This document shows, one piece after another, positions 7,237 through 13,275 of a stretch of 14,347 bases of DNA. The DNA is from DASUPK01 sp033856335. Lineage in GTDB: Bacteria; Actinomycetota; Thermoleophilia; Solirubrobacterales; 70-9. Both the position numbers and the translations under genes were made by a program. The stretch lies in the NCBI GenBank assembly GCA_033856335.1, contig JAWVFG010000109.1, positions 1-14,347 of the forward strand. Reading direction: 5' to 3'. Numbering within the stretch: the first letter of the stretch is position 1; every line of letters starts with the position of its first letter. The notes beneath the pieces are model-generated. The model was not told the origin of the DNA and searched no databases. It was given only the letters and a program-made list of their open reading frames with translations.

Positions 7237-8201
7237 AGGTGGCTGTCCTCGGCGGCGGGATCTCATCTGAGCACGACGTGTCGCTGAGGTCCGCGGCCTC
7301 GGTGGCCGCCGGGCTCAGGGAGGCGGGGCACGAGACAGTCGAGGTGACGATCGACCGCGACGGGAGCTGGTCCGCCGCCGGGGAGGCCGTCACCTTCAGG
7401 CCGGGCGCGGGGGTGCTGGATTGCGACGTGGCGTTCCCGGTCCTGCATGGCCCCGGGGGGGAGGACGGCAGCGTCCAGGGCCTGCTCGAGGTCCTCGACG
7501 TCCCCTACGCCGGCTCAGACGTCGAGTCGTCGGCGATCTGCATGGACAAGCTCGTCTTCAAGGACGTCCTCGCCCGCCACGGCGTGCCGCAGGTGGAGTA
7601 CTGCCGCGCCGGGGAGGAGGGCTGGCGGGAGATCGCGTCCGGCCTGGGGCAGCCGGTCTGGGTGAAGCCGGCGCGCCTGGGATCGAGCGTGGGGATCGCG
7701 CCCGCTTCGGGCTCAGACGAGCTCGATCGTGCCGTCGAGCACGCGAGCCGTCACGACCCTCGGGTGATCATCGAGGCGCCGGCGCCGGGGAAGGAGGTCG
7801 AGTGCTCGCTCCTCGGCAACGAGGACCCGGCGGCGTCACCCCCGGGCGAGATCGTCACCAAGGGCGGCCACGATTGGTACGACTACGAGGCCAAGTACGC
7901 CGAGGGCGGCATGGAGCTCGTCGTCCCCGCCCGCATCTCCGATGACGCGATTGAGCGGGTGAGGGCCCTGGCGCGCCGTGTGTTCACGCTCTGCGGCTGC
8001 AGCGGACTGGCGCGCTGCGACTTCTTCGTGGACGGCGATGAGGTCCTCGTCAACGAGCTCAACACCATCCCAGGCTTCACGGAGACCAGCGTCTACGGCA
8101 AGCTCTTCGAGGCGGACGGCATCCCCTACGCGGAGCTGTGCGACCGCCTCGTCACGCTGGCGATCGAGCGATACGAGAAGGCGAAGACCTACGAGTTCTG
8201 A
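7233..8201 (+). CDS. ddl: D-alanine--D-alanine ligase
   Basis: Cytoplasmic ATP-grasp ligase making D-Ala-D-Ala for the peptidoglycan stem. The 322 residues match the normal family length. Motifs in order: GGGISSEHDVSLRSA near the N-terminus, HGPGGEDGSVQG (72-83), YAGSD and MDKLVFK (104-110), VKPARLGSSVGI (144-155), the omega loop YDYEAKY (216-222), and NELNTIPGFTETS (274-286) with metal/nucleotide ligands. The omega-loop tyrosine is the feature of D-Ala-D-Ala enzymes as opposed to the D-Ala-D-lactate ligases of the VanA type, so vancomycin-type precursor change is not suggested. The ATG overlaps the pknB stop (ATGA) and has no clear Shine-Dalgarno, implying coupled translation as the last gene of the operon. 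Ddl is not part of this cluster in mycobacteria. Confidence 0.95.
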   Translation: MKVAVLGGGISSEHDVSLRSAASVAAGLREAGHETVEVTIDRDGSWSAAGEAVTFRPGAGVLDCDVAFPVLHGPGGEDGSVQGLLEVLDVPYAGSDVESSAICMDKLVFKDVLARHGVPQVEYCRAGEEGWREIASGLGQPVWVKPARLGSSVGIAPASGSDELDRAVEHASRHDPRVIIEAPAPGKEVECSLLGNEDPAASPPGEIVTKGGHDWYDYEAKYAEGGMELVVPARISDDAIERVRALARRVFTLCGCSGLARCDFFVDGDEVLVNELNTIPGFTETSVYGKLFEADGIPYAELCDRLVTLAIERYEKAKTYEF

Positions 8202-8209
8202 TGCGAGGG

Positions 8210-8223
8210 CGCGCGACAGCGCG
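8210..8223. terminator. Small GC hairpin between convergent ddl and kinase genes
   Basis: CGCGC at 8210-8214 pairs perfectly with GCGCG at 8219-8223 around a GACA loop, within the 27-base gap between two convergent stops. It is only 5 bp and has no T-run on either side, so it could be a weak two-way pause site or chance in GC-rich DNA. Confidence 0.2.
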
Positions 8224-8228
8224 ATCCG

Positions 8229-9719
8229 TCAACTGAACAATCGGACGTCGCTGATCTCCATCTGGTAGCGGCCGGGGTCGTCCTTGGCATGAGGAAGCTT
8301 GGTGATCCAGATCAGGAAGGACCGGGCGGGCTTGCCCGGCAGGTTGATCGTCTCGGTGCTGCCACCGTTGCTCACGTTGGCCACCGGTTGACCCCAGCCG
8401 GAGAGCCCGCTGGGCGGTGAGGCGCTGGACTCGTAGATCGACGCGTCCCATCCGGGCGTGAGGCTCCGGATCTGCATGGACTTGGCGGTGACTGTGTGCC
8501 CCGCGTCGATCGTCAGCCCGACGCCGTCCTTGAGCCCGCCGAAGTCCTGGGTGTCGTAGTGCTCGGTCGCCCAGGCGGTGACGGTCGGGTTCGAGTCGAT
8601 CGCGAGGCGCTGCGTACCGGTCTCCCGGCCGTCGGCCTCCGGGTCGAACTCGGCCGTGGCGTCTGAGGAGAGTTGGATCTGGGCGCTCCCGGCGCCGGTT
8701 GAGCCGCCGCCGCCGAAGTGGATGTGCTTGCTGCCGAAGATCACCGCGGCCGCGATCAGCGCGATCCCGGCGACCGCCATCGCGATTCCAGCCCAGGGGA
8801 TCCCCCGGCGCGGCCCGAATCGCCGCCGCGAGGAGGGCACCGAGTCGAGCACGCTGGTCGCCTCGCCGGTCGTCCGGCCGCGTCGCGCCGCCTCGACCTC
8901 GAGGGTCTGCTCCAGGTCGCGGACCATCTGGGCCACGCTGTCGTAGCGGTCACGGGGATCCTTGGTCGTGGAGCGGTCGACGACGGAGGCGACGGCGGCG
9001 GAGACCTCGGGCCGCTTCACCTGGACGTCGGGCATCGGCTCGTTGACGTGCTTCATCGCCACGCCGACCTGGGTCTCCGCCTGGAACGGGACGTCGCCGG
9101 TGAGCATCTCGTAGAGGACGACCCCGAGCGAGTAGACGTCGGAGCGCTCGTCGACGTCCTCTCCCATCGCCTGCTCTGGGGAGACGTAGTCGGTGGTGCC
9201 CAGCACCCTGCCGGTCGCCGTCATCCCCTTCTGCTCCAGCGAGCGCGCGATGCCGAAGTCGGTCACCTTCGCGCGCCCGTCCGGGTCGATCAGCACGTTC
9301 TGGGGCTTCACGTCGCGGTGAACGAGCTTGCGGGCGTGTGCGGCGATCAGGCCGCGGCCGATCTCGATCGCGTAGGCGACGGCCTCGTCCACCGGCAATC
9401 CGCCCTCCTCCTGGATCCGCCGCTTCAGGGTGCGCCCTTCGATGTACTCGAAGACGATGTAGGGACGGCCGTCGTCCTCGCCGGCGTCGATCACGCCGAC
9501 CAGGTTCGGGTGGGAGAGCCGCGCCGCCGTCCTCGCCTCCTGCCGGAAGCGCTCCAGCTGGTCGGCCTCCTCTGAGATCTCGCGATGGAGGACCTTGACC
9601 GCCACGGGGCGATCGAGAACCTCGTCGAGAGCCAGGTAGACGGTCGACATGCCGCCGGAGCCCAGCTTCGACTCGAGCCGGTACCGGCCCGAGAGTACGG
9701 TTGAGCTCAAGCGTTCCAA
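8229..9719 (-). CDS. Transmembrane Ser/Thr kinase with MviN-like (discoidin-like) ectodomain
   Basis: Second Hanks-type kinase of the window, 496 residues. The kinase domain (about 12-272) looks fully active: GSGGMSTVY (20-28), K42, H134-R-D136, D154-F-G156, activation loop with TATGRVLGTTDYVSPEQ. A basic linker (RRRFGPRRG) leads to one membrane helix at about 309-330, then a glycine-rich spacer and an ectodomain at about 345-496. That domain has no PASTA repeat. Its pattern FDPEADG...LAIDSNPTVTAW...Y...FGGLKDGVGLTIDAG resembles the jelly-roll, carbohydrate-binding-like tail of actinobacterial MviN/MurJ and some streptomycete kinases (recalled, not searched). It may take the role of PknA. TTG start, with AAAGG eight bases upstream; the conserved SGRYRLESKLG begins right after. 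It faces ddl and diverges from the DsbA-like gene. Confidence 0.88.
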   Translation of the reverse strand: MERLSSTVLSGRYRLESKLGSGGMSTVYLALDEVLDRPVAVKVLHREISEEADQLERFRQEARTAARLSHPNLVGVIDAGEDDGRPYIVFEYIEGRTLKRRIQEEGGLPVDEAVAYAIEIGRGLIAAHARKLVHRDVKPQNVLIDPDGRAKVTDFGIARSLEQKGMTATGRVLGTTDYVSPEQAMGEDVDERSDVYSLGVVLYEMLTGDVPFQAETQVGVAMKHVNEPMPDVQVKRPEVSAAVASVVDRSTTKDPRDRYDSVAQMVRDLEQTLEVEAARRGRTTGEATSVLDSVPSSRRRFGPRRGIPWAGIAMAVAGIALIAAAVIFGSKHIHFGGGGSTGAGSAQIQLSSDATAEFDPEADGRETGTQRLAIDSNPTVTAWATEHYDTQDFGGLKDGVGLTIDAGHTVTAKSMQIRSLTPGWDASIYESSASPPSGLSGWGQPVANVSNGGSTETINLPGKPARSFLIWITKLPHAKDDPGRYQMEISDVRLFS

Positions 9720-9727
9720 CTGATTGA

Positions 9728-9732
9728 CCTTT
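9728..9732 (-). promoter_or_regulatory. Ribosome binding site for the second kinase
   Basis: AAAGG on the minus strand lies eight bases upstream of the TTG codon at 9719-9717 and supports that start. An ATG upstream on this strand (9743-9741) is out of frame. Confidence 0.45.
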
Positions 9733-9760
9733 GCATCGCGATGTATTTTCGCCTTAGGGT
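9731..9760 (+). promoter_or_regulatory. Possible promoter and operator for the DsbA-like gene
   Basis: The 73-base gap between the divergent kinase and DsbA-like gene is less GC-rich than its surroundings. TTGCAT at 9731-9736 and TAGGGT at 9755-9760 (TANNNT type) are 18 bases apart, giving a plausible promoter with about 25-30 bases of leader. Between the boxes, starting in the -35, is a perfect 10-base palindrome CATCGCGATG at 9734-9743, in a position where a repressor would block both directions. A second inverted repeat, GGGTGC (9757-9762) with GCACCC (9781-9786), overlaps the -10. All of this is motif reading only. Confidence 0.3.
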
Positions 9761-9792
9761 GCCCCCGCCGCTGAGAGCTTGCACCCGAACGA

Positions 9793-10677
9793 ATGATGAC
9801 TGTCCAAGTCCGCTTCTACAGCGATCCCGCCTGCTCCTGGTCCTGGGCGGCCGAACCCGCGCTGCGGAGACTGATGTGGGAGTTCGACGGCGAGCTCGAG
9901 TTCGTCTGGGTGATGGGCGGCCTCGCCCGGCGCTACGGGCGCGAGTACCGCGACGAGGAGGGGCGGATCGGCAGCGGCTCCGACTGCTTCGCCGACCTGA
10001 TCTCCCACTGGCTCGAGGTCGCGGCCGAGGGACTGATGCCGACGGACCCGCGGATCTGGACCGAGGCTCCGCTCACGTCGACCTACCCCGCCTGCCAGGC
10101 CGTGAAGGCCGCCAGCGAGCAGGGCTGGGAGGCCGGATACCGCTATCTGCGCCATCTCCGCGAGGGGATCATGGTCGAGCGCCGCAAGCTCGATCACCCG
10201 CAGGCGCTGATCGCGGCAGCCGGCCCGTCCCATCTTGACCGCGCCCGCTTCGAGATCGACCTGTTCTCCGAGGCGATCACGGAGGCCTTCGCCGCCGACC
10301 TGGACGAGGTTCGGAACCCGCCCGACGAGGCTCGTGAGGCGGGCGCCGTCCGCCGCACTGAGGGCCGCGAGCGGATGAGCTTTCCCTCGGCGATATTCAT
10401 CAGCGGCGACGGCTCCCGCCGTGCCGTCTGGGGCATTGCGCTCTCTCACCCCGCTCTGCGAGAAGCCGCCCTTGCGGCCGGCGCGAAACAGGTCAACGAG
10501 GGTGCGCTGGAGCCCGTGGAGGCCGTACGGCGCTTCGGCCGCTGCGCGACGCGTGAGCTGGAGGTCCTGTCCGAGAAGCCGCGACCCGTGGTCGAGGCGG
10601 AGCTCTGGGCCCTGGCGCGCGACTGGAAGCTGAAGCCGGTCAGCGCGCTGACCGGAACGCTCTGGGAGCCCGCTTAG
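9793..10677 (+). CDS. DsbA-family thioredoxin-fold protein (COG3531/FrnE-like)
   Basis: Predicted cytoplasmic DsbA-like protein of 294 residues with no signal peptide. The N-terminal strand leads to DPACSWSWAAEPALRR: the active-site region reads C14-S-W-S17, so the second cysteine of the usual CxxC is serine. The helical insertion includes TYPACQAVKAAS (97-108), typical of the DsbA/FrnE family, and SFPSAIFI (196-203) gives the cis-proline loop at P198. The one-cysteine site points to a monothiol or glutathione-linked role, or an adaptor role like Firmicutes SpxH, rather than classical disulfide formation; the substrate is unknown. The start is the first of two ATGs (9793, 9796), with no clear ribosome binding site. 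The end overlaps the convergent purM stop by four bases. The family is well supported; the function is not. Confidence 0.75.
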   Translation: MMTVQVRFYSDPACSWSWAAEPALRRLMWEFDGELEFVWVMGGLARRYGREYRDEEGRIGSGSDCFADLISHWLEVAAEGLMPTDPRIWTEAPLTSTYPACQAVKAASEQGWEAGYRYLRHLREGIMVERRKLDHPQALIAAAGPSHLDRARFEIDLFSEAITEAFAADLDEVRNPPDEAREAGAVRRTEGRERMSFPSAIFISGDGSRRAVWGIALSHPALREAALAAGAKQVNEGALEPVEAVRRFGRCATRELEVLSEKPRPVVEAELWALARDWKLKPVSALTGTLWEPA

Positions 10678-11675
10678 GAAGTCCGCCGGATCGCGCTGGG
10701 ACCCGCGGTGGCGCGGCCGATGCGTTTGGCATCCGGGTAGCGCGCCCGCAGCATCTTCAGTGCGGCCGGCTCATCGCCGGCCGGGACGATCACGCAGAAG
10801 CCGCAGCCCATGTTGAAGACCTCGTGCATCTCCTCGTCGCCGACCTCGCCGAGCTCCTGGATCAGCGAGAAGACTGGTGGGGCCGGCAGCGGATCGTCGA
10901 TTTCGTAGGCGACCTCGGCCTCGAGGCGCAGCAGATTGCCGAGCCCGCCCGAGGTGATGTGGGCAAGGCCGCGCACGTCCAGGTCGGAGCGGAGCAGCTC
11001 GACGACCGGCTTGACGTAGATCTCGGTCGGCTCCAGGAGGACCTCGCGGAGGGGACGGCCGAGGCGCTCGTCGTCCAGCGTGATCCCGTCGAGCACCGAA
11101 CGCGCCAGCGTGTAGCCGTTGGAGTGGAGGCCCGACGAGGGCAGCCCGATCACCGCGTCGCCGGGCTCGATCGCGGCCCCCGTGATCAGCTCGTCGAGCC
11201 CGACCACGCCGAAGCAGGCGCCCGCCAGGTCGAGGCCGTTGACGATCTCCCCGAGCTGCGCCAACTCGCCGCCGACGATCTCGATCCCCGCCAGCTCCGC
11301 ACCGCGCGCCAGGCCGACCCCGATTGCGCCGGCGACCTCCGGGTCGGCCCGATCCACGGCGAGGTAGTCCACCATCGCCATCGGCTCGGCGCCGACGCAG
11401 ATCACGTCGTTGACGTTCATGGCCACGCAGTCGATCCCGACCGTGTCCCAGCGGCCCAGCTCCTCCGCCAGGAGGAGCTTCGTCCCCACGCCGTCTGTGC
11501 TGAGCGCGATCCCCGTCCGCTCGTCGAGGCGCACGACGTTCGCGTAGTGGCCGCTGGCGAGCACCTGACGGCTCTCCGCGGGGGCCGAGGCGCCCAGCGC
11601 CGAGACCAGGGCTGCGACGGCGGCATCCGCGTCGCCCTGGCTGACCCCGGCCCTTGCGTAGGCGTCGTCGCTCAA
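10674..11675 (-). CDS. purM: Phosphoribosylformylglycinamidine cyclo-ligase (AIR synthetase)
   Basis: Fifth step of de novo purine synthesis: ATP-dependent closure of FGAM to aminoimidazole ribonucleotide, in the cytoplasm. With the TTG start at 11675 it has 333 residues, close to the family norm. PurM motifs: LSDDAYARAGV at the start, STDGVGTKLLLA (59-70), GGELAQ (135-140), GLPSSGLHSNGYTLAR (177-192), HITSGGLGNLLR (239-250) and FNMGCGF (287-293). The TTG is chosen because it overlaps the uppP stop as TTGA and is the only start just before the conserved opening; extending to 11816 would add 47 arginine-rich residues that are merely uppP read in another frame. Its place behind dedA-uppP rather than with pur genes is unusual. 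No purN or purF is seen nearby. Confidence 0.94.
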   Translation of the reverse strand: MSDDAYARAGVSQGDADAAVAALVSALGASAPAESRQVLASGHYANVVRLDERTGIALSTDGVGTKLLLAEELGRWDTVGIDCVAMNVNDVICVGAEPMAMVDYLAVDRADPEVAGAIGVGLARGAELAGIEIVGGELAQLGEIVNGLDLAGACFGVVGLDELITGAAIEPGDAVIGLPSSGLHSNGYTLARSVLDGITLDDERLGRPLREVLLEPTEIYVKPVVELLRSDLDVRGLAHITSGGLGNLLRLEAEVAYEIDDPLPAPPVFSLIQELGEVGDEEMHEVFNMGCGFCVIVPAGDEPAALKMLRARYPDAKRIGRATAGPSAIRRTS

Positions 11676-12595
11676 CCCGACCGCCGCTCGCGGTCGTCCG
11701 GGGCGGTCGCCCAGCTGGGCGCGCCATTCCCGGCCACGGCGCCGTTTCCCTCGGCGGACGAGGCGACGGCGTCGGGCTGCAGGTAAACCTGGCGCGCCCG
11801 CCGACGCCGGCGCCACAGGTTCGCCAGGACAGTCGACGCGAGGCCGGCGCGATAGGCCGCATACGGCCAGAGCGCGCTGTCGCGCTCCACCAGCTTGATC
11901 AGAGCCTGGGAGGCGAGGGTGGAGGCGAAGGAGGTCGCGGTGCCGGCGGCGAATCCGGCGCGAGCCTCCGGCGGGAGGCCGCGGCGCCGAAGGCGGCCGC
12001 CCTTGAGCGCCGCCGCGCCGACGATCACCGGCAGGGCGACGGTGCGAGAGAGCATGTTCGAGTGCTGACGGGTGAAGCCCCGCCAGCGAGCCGCGGTCAG
12101 TGTCGCGCCGTTGCGCGAGATGCCTGGGGCCAGCGCGGCCGCCTGTGCGAGACCCAGGGCGAGCCCGTCGACCGCCGTGGCGCGACCGCGGTCCCGTATC
12201 TGGGGCCGGAGGTCCGCCGCGACCATGGCGCCCGCGCCGGCGAGCAGCCCGACCGCCGTCGGGACGGGGCCGCCGAGGTAGCGCTCGATCGGGCGCTCCA
12301 GGAGCACGCCGCAGATCGCCGGGGGCAGGAACGAGAGCGCGAGAACGGATGCCTTGCGGGAGTCGAAGGAGCGCAGCTCCGCGGCGATCACGCGCCGTTG
12401 CCCGATCAGCAGCGCCGCGGCCGCACCGGCGTGCAGGGCAACCTCGAAGCTCTTCTGCAGCTCTGGATCCCGGCGGGGGTCGTCCCAGCCGGCGAGCCAG
12501 GGGATCAGGGTGAGATGGGCGGAGCTCGAGACCGGGAGAAGCTCGGTCGGCCCCTGCACTGCGCCGAGGACGATCGCCCTCGACCGCTCCATCAT
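11672..12595 (-). CDS. uppP: Undecaprenyl-diphosphatase (UppP/BacA)
   Basis: Integral membrane phosphatase that turns undecaprenyl pyrophosphate into the monophosphate carrier used for peptidoglycan and other polymers. It has 307 residues with multiple hydrophobic helices. Catalytic motifs: Q14-G-P-T-E18 followed by LLPVSSSAH (19-27), the (E/Q)xxxE plus serine signature, and PGISRNGAT (157-165), where R161 matches the essential arginine. The usual second serine (SRSG) is asparagine. A basic, hydrophilic tail of about 45 residues (from 261) follows the last helix and is longer than in the E. coli enzyme. The ATG at 12595 overlaps the dedA stop (ATGA); a second ATG follows directly. No strong ribosome binding site, so coupling to dedA is likely. 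Confidence 0.92.
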   Translation of the reverse strand: MMERSRAIVLGAVQGPTELLPVSSSAHLTLIPWLAGWDDPRRDPELQKSFEVALHAGAAAALLIGQRRVIAAELRSFDSRKASVLALSFLPPAICGVLLERPIERYLGGPVPTAVGLLAGAGAMVAADLRPQIRDRGRATAVDGLALGLAQAAALAPGISRNGATLTAARWRGFTRQHSNMLSRTVALPVIVGAAALKGGRLRRRGLPPEARAGFAAGTATSFASTLASQALIKLVERDSALWPYAAYRAGLASTVLANLWRRRRRARQVYLQPDAVASSAEGNGAVAGNGAPSWATAPDDRERRSG

Positions 12596-13239
12596 GGCTC
12601 TGTCGCTGGCTCGACCGGCCTGCGCCTGCGCCTGACGATCGCCCAGACGATCAGCATCAGGATTCCCGCCACGACCACGTAGTCGAGATAGGCCAGCTTG
12701 TCCTTCCAGTCGTTCCAGTTGCTCCCGACCTGCTTGCCGATGAACCCGAGCGCCAGCACCCAAGGGACGCATCCGGCGACCGTCAGGAAGGTGAAGCGCC
12801 AGAACGGCATCCGCGCAACCCCTGCGGGCAGCGAGATGAAGGTGCGGATGATGGGCAGCATGCGGGAGAAGAACACCGTGGCGTCCCCATGGCGGTTGAA
12901 CCAGCTGTCGGCCCAGTCCAGGTGCCTCTTGTTGATGTGGAAGATCCGATTGCGCTCCAGCAGCTCCAGGCGACCGAAGTATCCGATCGCGTAAGCGATC
13001 CATGAGCCGAGGAGGTTGCCCGCCACGCCCGCCACCACGATGCCGATGAGCGTGAACCTTCCGTCGTCGACCTTGAACCCCGCGAAGAGCATCGTCGCCT
13101 CGCTCGGGATCGGGATCAGCGCGCTCTCGAGCGTCATCAGCACGAAGATGCCGGCATAGCCGGCGTCACCGATCAGGGTGGTGGCGAAGTGGACCAGCTT
13201 GTCGGTCACAGCGCCGGTCAGGAGAATGTCGCCGATCAC
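12592..13239 (-). CDS. DedA-family membrane protein (possible undecaprenyl-phosphate flippase)
   Basis: Polytopic membrane protein of 215 residues in the DedA/VTT family. Family marks: TLESALIPIPSEATM (36-50) with E38 and E47, GNLLGSWIAYAIGYFGR (74-90), and FSRMLPIIRTFISLPAGVARM (124-144), containing R126 and R132 of the conserved arginine motif. Helices follow at about 147-168 and 185-202, then a basic tail (RRRRR). Some DedA proteins (UptA of Bacillus) translocate undecaprenyl phosphate back across the membrane; others are linked to proton-dependent homeostasis. The ATGA overlap with uppP suggests a lipid-carrier role here. Start: GTG 13239 follows a -10-like TACCAT by nine bases with no ribosome binding site, fitting a leaderless message; GTG 13209 is an alternative. 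The reading frame stays open far upstream, but that part is antisense to the next gene. Confidence 0.88.
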   Translation of the reverse strand: MIGDILLTGAVTDKLVHFATTLIGDAGYAGIFVLMTLESALIPIPSEATMLFAGFKVDDGRFTLIGIVVAGVAGNLLGSWIAYAIGYFGRLELLERNRIFHINKRHLDWADSWFNRHGDATVFFSRMLPIIRTFISLPAGVARMPFWRFTFLTVAGCVPWVLALGFIGKQVGSNWNDWKDKLAYLDYVVVAGILMLIVWAIVRRRRRPVEPATEP

Positions 13240-13248
13240 AGGGGCGGC

Positions 13249-13254
13249 ATGGTA
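13249..13254 (-). promoter_or_regulatory. -10-like element for dedA-uppP-purM
   Basis: Minus-strand TACCAT (TANNNT type) ends ten bases before the GTG at 13239, with no Shine-Dalgarno in between. That spacing would put the transcription start at or next to the GTG, i.e. a leaderless mRNA. No good -35 is seen. Confidence 0.35.
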
Positions 13255-13259
13255 GGGGC

Positions 13260-13265
13260 TAGAGT
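13260..13265 (+). promoter_or_regulatory. -10-like element for the polysaccharide gene
   Basis: TAGAGT (TANNNT type) lies ten bases before the GTG at 13276, which has no close Shine-Dalgarno sequence, again fitting a leaderless message. It is back to back with the minus-strand TACCAT, five bases away. No convincing -35. Confidence 0.35.
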
Positions 13266-13275
13266 TCCTGCCCGC

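Noticed and set aside
7833..7900. VanA-type D-Ala-D-lactate ligase
   Set aside because: The omega loop reads YDYEAKY with the tyrosine typical of D-Ala-D-Ala ligases.
8718..9575. Plus-strand open frame opposite the second kinase
   Set aside because: His/Asp/Val-rich shadow sequence without domains; the minus strand carries all kinase motifs.
9756..9793. Functional TPP riboswitch
   Set aside because: Only the 5' half of the consensus is present, with no 3' aptamer half and no thiamine gene downstream; reported as a finding, not annotated as a riboswitch.
10824..11786. Plus-strand open frame opposite purM (320 codons)
   Set aside because: No domain is recognisable and purM on the minus strand is complete and well conserved.
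11676..11816. 47-residue N-terminal extension of purM
   Set aside because: Arginine-rich, it is the uppP coding sequence in another frame, and it precedes the conserved PurM opening; the TTGA overlap gives a better start.
11654..12682. Plus-strand open frame opposite uppP (342 codons)
   Set aside because: Arg/Gly/Ala-rich shadow; the minus strand encodes UppP with its catalytic motifs.
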